This document shows positions 6,691 through 14,500 of a stretch of DNA of 37,500 nt, in pieces (within the stretch, counting starts at the first letter, position 1; every line of letters begins with the position of its first letter). A program made the position numbers and the translations under genes. This stretch comes from JBAZOD01 sp041648955 (GTDB lineage Bacteria > Patescibacteriota > Patescibacteriia > Patescibacteriales > JAQTRU01): positions 1 through 37,500 of the forward strand of contig JBAZOD010000002.1 of the NCBI GenBank assembly GCA_041648955.1, in the 5' to 3' direction. The notes beneath the pieces were generated by a model. It saw nothing but the letters and a program-made list of their open reading frames with translations. It was not told the origin of the DNA and did no database searches.

Positions 6691-7662
6691 ATGGAAATAA
6701 GAAAAACTATTGAACTATTGGCTGTTTTTTCTATCGCACTTTTGTTGTTGACTGGATGCGAGGCGACAAACAATTCGCAGGGTAATAATCAAAACGCTAA
6801 CGTAGTGGCGAGTTCTTCTGATAATAATAAACAGGAAGAACCAAAGGCGAAAGAACAAAAACCAGTAGGGCAAGGAAAAAAACAAATAGAAAAGCAAGCA
6901 ACTCAAAAGACCGATACTAAAACAAAAAGTGAAGCTGAAAATAGTATAAGCCAAACAAAAACTGTGGCTGATAATATTTTAAGCGACACAAAAAATAACA
7001 GCGAAGAAATAAAATATTATAAAGTTATTAAAGTAGTGGACGGCGATACAATTGCCGTTGACATTGACGGGGTTAGCGAAACTTTGCGGTTGATTGGTAT
7101 AAATACTCCTGAAACAGTAGACCCCAGAAAACCTGTTGAATGTTTTGGCGTTGAAGCGAGTAATAAAGCTAAAGAATTATTAAGCGGTAAGTCGGTAGCT
7201 TTAGAAAAAGACAACAGCCAAGATGAAAGAGATAAATATGGCAGGCTTTTAAGATATATAAGGACAAAAGAGGGTTTATTCTATAATTTAGAAATTATCA
7301 AACAAGGCTATGCCTATGAATATACTTATGATGTTCCGTATAAATATCAAAGCGAGTTTAAGGAAGCTGAAAATTACGCCCGCACTAAAAAATTAGGTTT
7401 ATGGGCTGACGGGACTTGCCCAGCAAAAATAGATAGCTCTGCTACCGCTCCTGTTGCCCCTGAAATAAAACCAACAGAAACTATAGTTAAGCCGCCCGAA
7501 ACAAAATCACAATGCGAATGTTCATCTAATAAATATAATTGCCCTGATTTTAAAACTCAGGCCGAAGCTCAGGCTTTATGTGAATGGTGTGGCGGAACCA
7601 GTAATGACATCCACAGATTAGACAGCGATAAAGACGGAAAGGTTTGTGAATCATTGCCATAG
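6691..7662 (+). CDS. Lipoprotein thermonuclease (SNase domain plus excalibur domain)
   Basis: A 323-aa protein with a lipoprotein signal (hydrophobic stretch ending LLTGC, lipid-carrying Cys23), then a long low-complexity linker rich in N, K, Q and E (24-105). The staphylococcal-nuclease domain (about 108-243) has VDGDT (D118), LRLIGINTPE (R133, E141), and YGRLLRYI (R185/R188 region), the expected calcium and catalytic positions. A second linker leads to an excalibur calcium-binding domain (275-321) ending in DSDKDGKVCE, with extra cysteines (CEWCGG). It should be anchored outside the membrane and degrade nucleic acid, either for uptake of nucleotides or against incoming DNA. All key residues seem present. 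Confidence 0.93.
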   Translation: MEIRKTIELLAVFSIALLLLTGCEATNNSQGNNQNANVVASSSDNNKQEEPKAKEQKPVGQGKKQIEKQATQKTDTKTKSEAENSISQTKTVADNILSDTKNNSEEIKYYKVIKVVDGDTIAVDIDGVSETLRLIGINTPETVDPRKPVECFGVEASNKAKELLSGKSVALEKDNSQDERDKYGRLLRYIRTKEGLFYNLEIIKQGYAYEYTYDVPYKYQSEFKEAENYARTKKLGLWADGTCPAKIDSSATAPVAPEIKPTETIVKPPETKSQCECSSNKYNCPDFKTQAEAQALCEWCGGTSNDIHRLDSDKDGKVCESLP

Positions 7663-7825
7663 TTATTTATCATTTATAAAAAACGGGCAAAAAATCTTTT
7701 TCACCCCCTGCTGTAGCAAGGTTGCCATTTAAGATTTTTAAAAGTGGAAGTGTGTATTTTCATAGGGGGGTGGGGTAGGACGATTACTATCGGCTATAAC
7801 TTCAATATTATTAGTTTTAAGTAAA

Positions 7826-7860
7826 AGCCAGCACTACTTATAGGGTGTGTGGCTTTTTTA
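7826..7860 (+). terminator. Intrinsic terminator
   Basis: AAAGCCAGCAC and GTGTGGCTTT pair with a single bulge around an ACTTATAGG-type loop, followed by a run of T. It may end transcription from the lipoprotein nuclease gene or from the noncoding region before it. Confidence 0.55.
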
Positions 7861-8188
7861 TTAGCTTGTTTTGACCACCCTAAAGTGTAGATTTAATCTA
7901 ACATCAGATAAAAAAGTGGATAACTCGGTTGATTTACGAAATTGCCTGTTTATTAGCCTTTCATTTCCATTTTTATCTGTCGTTCGTTTTTTATTAGGGT
8001 ATGCTTTTAGCTCACTGCCCCTAATTACTACTCACTCCATAGCACCTATTCCTCGGTAAAATTCAGGGCGTAGCAAGTGTTTTGTCATAGACAAGTGGAA
8101 TGATATATCTGCGGGGGATGTGCTGTATACAGGGCTTTAAACATTAAGTTTTAATACCTAAATTAATGCTAATATTAGTTAAATTTAC

Positions 8189-8217
8189 TTGCAAGTTTTA
8201 TATTATTATGCTATTAT
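8189..8217 (+). promoter_or_regulatory. Promoter of the leader-peptide unit
   Basis: TTGCAA (8189-8194), 17-bp spacer, TATTAT (8212-8217), with TGC just upstream as an extended -10. Transcription would begin near 8224, 17 bp before the small reading frame at 8241. Confidence 0.6.
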
Positions 8218-8240
8218 ATAAGTAAGGTTAGCCAAAAAAT

Positions 8241-8321
8241 ATGAAAAAGATAAAAAATATAATCTTTAAATTATGCCTGGTAATTACTATAATCTACTCC
8301 GTTTTGGAGTGGGCAAATTAA
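8241..8321 (+). CDS. Possible leader peptide (26 aa)
   Basis: A short frame starts with ATG preceded by GTAAGG and encodes MKKIKNIIFKLCLVITIIYS then VLEWAN: a basic start, then a hydrophobic helix, like a tiny membrane peptide or signal sequence. It sits between a good promoter and an intrinsic terminator whose T-run directly touches the next gene. That arrangement resembles an attenuator leader, but there is no run of one amino-acid codon that would name an effector. It might also be a small membrane toxin. Confidence is limited by its length. Confidence 0.4.
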   Translation: MKKIKNIIFKLCLVITIIYSVLEWAN

Positions 8322-8351
8322 TATTGTTTAATTTAATAAAGCCACTAATAG

Positions 8352-8388
8352 ACAGGCTCCCTGAACAACAAAGGAAGTCTGTTTTTTT
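8352..8388 (+). terminator. Terminator abutting the DUF2958 gene
   Basis: ACAGGCTCCC (8352-8361) pairs with GGAAGTCTGT (8373-8382) with one mismatch and one G-U pair, followed by seven T. The next open frame begins right after the T-run, so expression downstream would need readthrough or a promoter inside. Confidence 0.65.
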
Positions 8389-8403
8389 ATGCGGCAAAAT
8401 TTT

Positions 8404-8727
8404 ATGCAATTAATGACCAAAGAGTTGGAAAAACAATTTAAAAAGGTCGGCAGTCAGGAAGATGTTAAAGACCCGATTGTGGTTTGTAAATTTTTTAATC
8501 CCTCGGGTATTGGCTATTGGTTCGCTACCGAGTATAACCCTGAAGATAAAATATTCTTCGGGTATGTTTCTTTCTTCGGCGACCATAATGATGAGTGGGG
8601 TTCGTTTAGTTTAAAAGAATTGGAGGAATATTGCGGCCCGTTCGGATTGGGCATAGAAAGAGATTTACATTTCCATTCTGAACCTATTAGTAAAGTTATG
8701 CCTAAGGCAATTTTAAATATAATTTAA
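8404..8727 (+). CDS. DUF2958 domain protein
   Basis: A 107-aa protein starting MQLMTKELEKQFKKVGSQ. It shows the DUF2958 pattern: PIVVCKFFNPSGIGYWFATE, a central GYVSFFGDHNDEWGSFSL segment, and the end ELEEYCGPFGLGIERDLHFH. The family is common on plasmids and integrative elements and has no established biochemical role. The in-frame ATG at 8389 touches the upstream T-run and adds five residues; the start at 8404 fits the family better. It is followed 36 bp later by a serine recombinase gene. Confidence 0.88.
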   Translation: MQLMTKELEKQFKKVGSQEDVKDPIVVCKFFNPSGIGYWFATEYNPEDKIFFGYVSFFGDHNDEWGSFSLKELEEYCGPFGLGIERDLHFHSEPISKVMPKAILNII

Positions 8728-8748
8728 CAAAAAAGACATACTATTTTG
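8728..8748 (+). repeat. Direct repeat copy 1 (near the small recombinase)
   Basis: CAAAAAAGACATACT (8728-8742) is identical to 15609-15623, and the match continues with TTTTG after a single extra base. It lies in the gap between the DUF2958 stop and the recombinase start. Confidence 0.5.
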
Positions 8749-8763
8749 TTAATTAAAAAATTT

Positions 8764-9534
8764 ATGCAAGACAAACTAAACTATTATGCATATTTAAGAG
8801 TTTCAACGGAAAATCAAAAAAATGACCAAACTATTCAAATACAGGAAGTAGCCATTAAAGAATACGCCGAAAAGAATAACATTAATATTGTTAAAATGTT
8901 TGAAGATAATGGAGTATCTGGTGGACTTGAAGATAGGCCGGCATTAGCCGAGTTATTTGATGCTCTTGAAACAAACGCTAAAGATATTGAAGGGATTATC
9001 ATTTTCAAATTAGACCGACTCGCTCGGGATGTCAGAATTCAAGAAAATTTAATTTATGACCTGCAAGAAAAGCGGGGAAAGAAAATTATATCTTTAAGCG
9101 AGCCAGACTTAAACTCAAAAGATATAACCAGAGTTTTGATGAGACAAATGATTGGAGCTATCAGCCAATATGAAAAGGGCTTGATAGCAATGCGTTTAAA
9201 GGCTGGAAGAATGAACAAGTTGAGAAAAGGCGGATTTCCAGGCGGTGGCGTTGCCTTGGGCTATGAAATAATTGATAATGATTTAATCTTGAATCAAGAG
9301 GAAGTAAAAATTGTCAAACAGATTTATTACTTAAAGCGGTATAAGCGATTTAATTTAACCGCAATTGCTAAAATCTTAAACAGCAATAACATTAAAACTC
9401 CTAAGGGTGGAATAAAGTGGTATGCGGGAACGGTTAAGTATATTTTAAATAATTCTATCTATCGCGGGCGAATGACTTATAGCGGAGTGGAAGCCATAAG
9501 GGGCGATTTATCTTTAATCCTTAATAAGAAATAG
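8764..9534 (+). CDS. Small serine recombinase (resolvase plus recombinase domain)
   Basis: A 256-aa recombinase. The resolvase domain (7-140) has YLRVS with catalytic Ser14, then DRPALAELFDAL and FKLDRLARD. The recombinase domain (about 160-235) has GYEI, then an NLTAIAKILNSNNI helical segment and YILNNSIYRGRM. It stops there, without the zinc ribbon and coiled coil of the large recombinase at the left end. The ATG at 8764 was chosen because the longer frame begins at a TTG with no ribosome site. It could resolve multimers, invert a segment, or be a second, internal mobility enzyme; the repeat at 8728 and 15609 is a candidate site. Confidence 0.9.
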   Translation: MQDKLNYYAYLRVSTENQKNDQTIQIQEVAIKEYAEKNNINIVKMFEDNGVSGGLEDRPALAELFDALETNAKDIEGIIIFKLDRLARDVRIQENLIYDLQEKRGKKIISLSEPDLNSKDITRVLMRQMIGAISQYEKGLIAMRLKAGRMNKLRKGGFPGGGVALGYEIIDNDLILNQEEVKIVKQIYYLKRYKRFNLTAIAKILNSNNIKTPKGGIKWYAGTVKYILNNSIYRGRMTYSGVEAIRGDLSLILNKK

Positions 9535-9570
9535 GGTTTTAGGGAAAGACGATAGATATTGACTATAACT

Positions 9571-9597
9571 AAAAAAAGGCAAAAAATTGCCCTTTTT
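9571..9597. terminator. Bidirectional terminator between convergent genes
   Basis: AAAAAAAGGC-AAAAAA-TTGCC-CTTTTT forms a stem with A and T runs on both sides, separating the plus-strand recombinase from the minus-strand gene ending at 9622. It is preceded by the ATATTGACTATAACT motif also found at 11407. Confidence 0.6.
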
Positions 9598-9621
9598 ATG
9601 CTAAATAAATTAAAGAAAATT

Positions 9622-10428
9622 TTATAGACTTATAATTTTGCAACTATTTACCTCGCCCCGACATTTATATCCTATTGTTAAATCTATAATTTTTCCATAT
9701 CTCTCGGTTGATACTAACGCTCCAATAAATCTTTCATCCTTTAGTTCATTTAATAAATCTAGGGTTTTAAAATTTTTGTTTTTATATTCAATCAAGTTTT
9801 TTGCAACAGGTATTTTTTTTATATTATAAAGCAATTCAGTCAACTCTGATGGTTGCCCAAATTTTGATTCAGATAAATCTAGTTGTCCTCCTAAAAAATG
9901 ACCATTCATTAAATAAAACCAAACCCCGTCATACTCTTTCATTATGGAAGTAAAATTACCTTTTTCGTCATTTGCTCCTGCTTTTATATAAATATATGCA
10001 TCTTCTATTTCTCCTGTTATTTTAATTTTTCTTCCAGCATTTGTTAATGCCTCCTCGTCTTTTTGTATATAATTGTCAGGAGTTTCTATGCCATCTAAAT
10101 AAATAGGGGTTTTCTTATATAAATTTGAATTATATTTTTCAAAATCAGTTTGTTCTTTTACTGCCTCTTCTTTTTCCTCGGGTTTAATATTTTCAATATT
10201 TATCTCTTTGTTGTCAATATTTTGGTTAACGGTAGTCTCTGGAATATTATTATTTTTATCTTTAGATAAATTTTTAACGATATATAAAACACCAAAAATA
10301 GACAATAACAAAATAATTACCGTCATAATATCTAAAGCTATGCCCCTAATTCTTTCTTTTATATTCATTTTGCTTTTTATTTCTTCCTCTATTTTTTCTC
10401 TTAATTTTTGCTCATCACCTTGAGACAT
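9622..10428 (-). CDS. Hypothetical membrane-anchored protein
   Basis: A 268-aa protein with a short charged cytoplasmic start (DEQKLREKIEEEIKSK), one transmembrane helix at about 31-51 (ALDIMTVIILLLSIFGVLYI), a polar E/N-rich linker (55-95), and a soluble domain of about 170 residues that should face outside. That domain has GIETPDNYIQKDEEALTNAG, YIYIKAGANDEKGN and ends with two Cys (YKCRGEVNSC). No family is recognised. Its start overlaps the end of the upstream gene by 28 bp, indicating translational coupling in one operon with the 10401 and 10839 genes. Confidence 0.75.
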   Translation of the reverse strand: MSQGDEQKLREKIEEEIKSKMNIKERIRGIALDIMTVIILLLSIFGVLYIVKNLSKDKNNNIPETTVNQNIDNKEINIENIKPEEKEEAVKEQTDFEKYNSNLYKKTPIYLDGIETPDNYIQKDEEALTNAGRKIKITGEIEDAYIYIKAGANDEKGNFTSIMKEYDGVWFYLMNGHFLGGQLDLSESKFGQPSELTELLYNIKKIPVAKNLIEYKNKNFKTLDLLNELKDERFIGALVSTERYGKIIDLTIGYKCRGEVNSCKIISL

Positions 10429-10748
10429 AAAGTTGATAATGTATTAATGATAAATTTATAGAAACAAAGAAATAGAAAAAAGATAAATGTGATGTGGAAA
10501 TAATTACTCCAATCTTTTATCCTTTCATATCCCACAAAAGTTCCTAAAGCTAAAAGTAGGTTGCTAATATTATCTAAATCAATCATTTGGTCATAGCTCA
10601 TTCCATAGACTTTCTTTACCCATGATAGTAACAATAGACTTGTTAATACTATTCTACTAACTTTCCATAAATTGTCGCTTTCTTCAATAAGTCTATGCAA
10701 TTTAACCAAAATATTCTTTCTGTCTTTTAAAAAATTTATTTCCAACAT
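10401..10748 (-). CDS. Hypothetical membrane protein
   Basis: About 115 aa, with a basic N-terminal region (LKDRKNILVKLHRLIEESDNL) and two to three hydrophobic helices (VSRIVLTSLLLLSWV; ISNLLLALGTFVGY; FHITFIFFLFLCFYKFI). The frame can be extended to a TTG at 10778, but the ATG at 10748 is preferred. The 3' end overlaps the next gene by 28 bp. No family is recognised. Confidence 0.65.
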   Translation of the reverse strand: MLEINFLKDRKNILVKLHRLIEESDNLWKVSRIVLTSLLLLSWVKKVYGMSYDQMIDLDNISNLLLALGTFVGYERIKDWSNYFHITFIFFLFLCFYKFIINTLSTLCLKVMSKN

Positions 10749-10838
10749 ATTTAAAGATGTATTTTGACACCTTATCAAAATTATTGTATCTAAGTCAAGC
10801 TGTTAATTCTAGATATAAAAAATAAGGTGCGTAATTAA

Positions 10839-11333
10839 CTATATATTGTTTAAATTTTCTTTGATAATTTCAAAATTAATATTATCGCTATGCCTGATAT
10901 GGATAATTTTTATTCCCGCTGATTTTAAAGTGTTATTTACAAAATAATCTCTTCTCTGCCTTTTGGGGCTATCGTGGGTTTTGCCGTCATACTCAATCGC
11001 CAATACGGGTTTAAGATATGGCTTCTCAAAAATAACGAAGTCTATAGTTTTCCTATTAATTTTATTTTGATAAGTCCAAAAACTTCTGACCGAATTATTT
11101 ACATTAACAATACTGCCAAGAACTATCTGGGGGAAGACCACATAATTGTCAGGAATAATTTGTTGGATATTCTCAAAAAATTTTCTTTCAGGAATGTTTA
11201 ATAGAAATTCTTTCTTCTTGTAAGTTTGGAAGTCGTCATATTCTTCCTCTTGAGCCAAAAAATATTCTTTGAAAGCATATACGGCTATGAGCAAGATGAT
11301 TATTCCACCTAAAGTTAGATATGTATTTAGCAT
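10839..11333 (-). CDS. DUF2726 nuclease-like protein with N-terminal membrane helix
   Basis: A 164-aa protein. A transmembrane helix (about 5-22, LTLGGIIILLIAVYAF) is followed by a DUF2726 domain (about 42-160): LLNIPERKFFENIQQIIPDN, YVVFPQI, KTIDFVIFEKPYLKPVLAI, EYDGKTHDSPKRQRRDYF, and IKIIHIRHSD. The D98 and E114-Y-D116-G residues fit the PD-(D/E)XK-related fold known for this domain. It may cut or bind DNA at the membrane, which is inference. The start codon lies inside an inverted repeat (11332-11361) overlapping an extended -10 promoter, so it is probably repressor-controlled. Confidence 0.87.
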   Translation of the reverse strand: MLNTYLTLGGIIILLIAVYAFKEYFLAQEEEYDDFQTYKKKEFLLNIPERKFFENIQQIIPDNYVVFPQIVLGSIVNVNNSVRSFWTYQNKINRKTIDFVIFEKPYLKPVLAIEYDGKTHDSPKRQRRDYFVNNTLKSAGIKIIHIRHSDNINFEIIKENLNNI

Positions 11334-11368
11334 ATAGCTAGAATTTTAATCTTAGCTATATTATATCA
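11332..11368 (-). promoter_or_regulatory. Extended -10 promoter with overlapping inverted-repeat operator
   Basis: ATATAGCTA (11332-11340) and TAGCTATAT (11353-11361) form a perfect 9-bp inverted repeat with a 12-nt gap. On the minus strand TGATATAAT occupies 11360-11368 as an extended -10. The repeat covers the likely transcription start and the start codon of the DUF2726 gene. Confidence 0.55.
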
Positions 11369-11419
11369 CAAATTTGGTAATATGCTTTATTTTCTCAATA
11401 TATTCAATATTGGCTATAA

Positions 11420-11449
11420 CTAAAAAAGGGCAAGTAATTGCCTTTTTTG
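11420..11449. terminator. Terminator-like hairpin
   Basis: AAAAAAGGGCAA-GTAA-TTGCCTTTTTT forms a stem with A and T runs on its sides. Directly upstream is the ATATTGGCTATAACT motif, a near copy of the one at 9556. Confidence 0.6.
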
Positions 11450-11457
11450 TAAGTTTA

Positions 11458-11486
11458 TGGACAAAGAATGTTCAAAGTATTAATAT
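11458..11486 (+). promoter_or_regulatory. Probable promoter of the HNH-TPR-PIN gene
   Basis: TGGACA (11458-11463), a 17-bp spacer and TAATAT (11481-11486). The predicted start near 11493 lies upstream of ATG 11507 but downstream of ATG 11468, which argues for the later start codon. Confidence 0.45.
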
Positions 11487-11506
11487 TTAAGGGTAATTCA
11501 AAATAT

Positions 11507-14500
11507 ATGTCTTATAAAAAGGAGCAAATTAGTCCAACCACAAAAATAAAAGTTTATATTAATTGTGGCGGTAAATGCGGTTTTCCTGAATGCAAGGAAC
11601 ATTTAGTTGAAGAAAATAGTATTATAGGTCAGATAGCCCATATTAAAGCCCAACAACCAGGAGGGCCAAGATTTGATATTACTTTAACCAAAGATAAAAT
11701 AGATGCCCCAGAAAATTTAATTGCTTTTTGTCAAAAACACCATAAAATAATTGATGACCATCCAGATAAATATTCAGTAGAAGATATTTCAAATTGGAAA
11801 AAAGATATTGAGGAATGGGCTAAAAAATCACCAGAAAAAACCGAACTTGGAAAAAAATTAATATTGATAATATTATCTGACTTAGAAAAGGAGTTAGACA
11901 GGGGCAACGGAGAATATGTGCTAAAAACCATACAATCGCTTAAAATTATTACGGAAACGATTATTAAAGATGATATTATTGGCAGTGAAATTGGGATATT
12001 AGAAGCAAAATCAAAACAAGCCCTGGAAGATGTTGAGGGAGCTATAAAAATTTACGAAAGCCTTTCAAAACTTTATCCTAAAAATGTTAAACCTATCTTG
12101 TATTTGGCTGAAATTTATTTAAATAAATGCGACTATGAAAAAAATAAAGAGCTCTTAGAACAGGCAGAGAAAATAGATAATAGCCACTGGCTTTTTGTGA
12201 TTGAACAGCTTATTAGAGAATTTCGTTTAAACAAAAAAATTGATACATCAAAAATAAATGAAAAGGATTTTCCAGAAGATAAGAAGCAAAAGGCAACCTA
12301 CTATCGTATCTATTCCCTGTTTTATCAAAACGAAAAAAACGATATTAAGGCAGATGAGTTTATAGAAAAATCAATTAAACTATATCCCTACTCATTTTCT
12401 GCTTTTAATTTGAAAATATCTCATAATCTACAGAGGTTAATTGAAAAAGGGTTTCCTCTTAATCATATTGAAAAAGCCGAGGACATATTAAGTCAGATTA
12501 AAGAGATTGAAAAAGAAAAAAATAATTGGGACAGATTACATATCAGAGGTAGAGCTACCCTTGAATTTAGAAAATTTTATATTTATATAATACAACAAGA
12601 TGGTAATAAAATTATTTCAACAGGCAAGGGGTTAATTGACCTCATACTTAAGTGCTCATTTGATTTAGATATAGATAATTTTTTATCCTTTCTCCTTGCA
12701 AATTATCGTCCAGAAGAAAAAGACTTTGAAAAAATTATTTCATATTTATCAAATAAAAAAATCTCTTACGATTTAGCTAAAATACTCGCTTTTCAATTTT
12801 GTGAAAAAGGCAAGTTATTAACTGATGGCAAGAATTTTTTATCAGCCAAAAATGAAAAGATTAAAAATTTAATTTTGAATATAGAAGAAAACAAAGAAAG
12901 CGACGTGATTAATTTTCTTAAAGAAGATTTGCAGTTAATGATAACTTTTGCAAATTGCTTAAAAACCAACTCAGGTTTAAGAAAAAAAATAATAGACAGT
13001 GTGCCAGATGATGAGAATATTCAAAAAGATAGAATCTATTTATTGTATTATTCTGACATAAAAGCATATGATGACGCCTTTAGGATTATCCAAAATATTG
13101 ATTTTGAAAATGCAAGTTATCTTGACTGTAAAATATCTTTAAAAGCAGTCCGTGAGAAACAAGCGTGGGAAATGGAGGCAAAAATTTTAGAAAGACTATT
13201 CCAATTAGAAAAAGATGAAAGAATAAAATTATCGTTTAAATTAGACCATTTTACAGCTTGTATGAAGATGGAGGATTATTTGGAAGTTATTAATATAGGT
13301 AAATATTTATTGGATAACCCTAAGACATTTGAGCTAATGGATAAAAAAAATCAAGAATTATTATTAGGACAAACAATCACAGCTTATCTACAAAGAAGTG
13401 AAGAAAAAGAGGCTTTAGGAATGCTTCAAAAATATCCAAATATTATTGAGAGCTTTGAGTTTATTATTTCGGTAGAGGCTGAAGTTTACTTAAAAAATGG
13501 AGATTATAAAAAAGCATTATCATCTTTATGTAGAGGAGTAAAAAAAATTGGGAAACCAACAAAGGAACAATATGGATATTTATTTTTGTCTTTTACTCAA
13601 TTAAGTAATTCTGGTTTTGCTAAAATTGAACCACTTGAAAAAGTTGTAAGTAATTCTTTTATAAAATTCCAAAATCAAGAGCAATGGTATTATATCGGAG
13701 ATGGGGACGAGCTAGACGCCACTAAAATTATTTCAGCAAATAATAAATACAATTTATTAATTAACAAAAAAATAAATGATAATATAGATTTTCCTGAGGA
13801 TAAATATCAAACCAACAAAGAACAGAGAATAGTTGAAAATATTTTGAGTCTAGAGGCTTATATAAATTGGAAATCCCACGATAGCTTTTTTAGTTTATCA
13901 AAACAAGGAAGATGGGACGCAGGAATAGCGATTGAAGTGCCGAATAAAGATGATAGTATAGATGTTAATAATGTAATTAATTTTATTAAAGACCAACAAG
14001 AGAGAGGCAGAAATTTTTTTGATGATTATTGTTCAAATAATTATCCTTTCGCATTTTTAGCTTTAAGCGAGGGGGGAGTAACCAATGCCATCGGCAGAAT
14101 TACAAATGAAAACAAGGGATTTATAAGATTTTCTGATGGTTCAATCCAAGATATTGACCGTCAAAGAAAAGTAGCTGAAAAAATACTTAACGGTTCAGAT
14201 ATTTTTTTAGATGGGACAACGGCTCTTTTCTTGGCTGAAACAGGATTGTTAAAAAAAATAGTGCCTTTCATCCCTAATTTAAAAGTTCCTCAATCAGTTA
14301 TTTCTTTCTTATTTAAAGTATTGGAAAAATTTAATATTTCACCTGGGCAGGTTGGTCATATGCGATGTGCTAATGACCAACTAGTATTTGATAAGGTTGA
14401 TATTGAAAAAAATAACAAAATAAAAGAAAATTTTAAACAGAGCATAGAAATTTTAGAGAAAGATAAAAAAAGTATTTTTTCTATCTCTCAAGCAAATAAA

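Larger units (their letters stand above)
7663..8240. other. Noncoding stretch with a diverged direct duplication
   Basis: No convincing gene occurs here. The 62-codon open frame at 7871-8059 lacks coding character. Two segments resemble each other: 7713-7775 and 8070-8121. Both run GTAGCAAG, a variable gap (21 or 15 nt), AAGTGGAA, a short AT tract, then GGGGG-TG. A terminator at 7826-7860 divides them, and a 10-bp palindrome CTGTATACAG lies at 8123-8132. The base composition is less AT-rich than the neighbouring genes. It may hold a recombination or replication site; that is speculation. Confidence 0.5.

Noticed and set aside
7871..8059. 62-codon open frame in the noncoding stretch
   Set aside because: The product is low in charged structure, has no recognisable pattern or ribosome site, and overlaps the repeat-bearing noncoding region.
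10749..10778. TTG start for the small membrane protein at 10401
   Set aside because: The added ten residues have no support; ATG at 10748 is the simpler choice.
11468..11506. Earlier start for the HNH-TPR protein
   Set aside because: It lies upstream of the probable transcription start and has no ribosome site; AAGGG precedes the later ATG. Not fully excluded.
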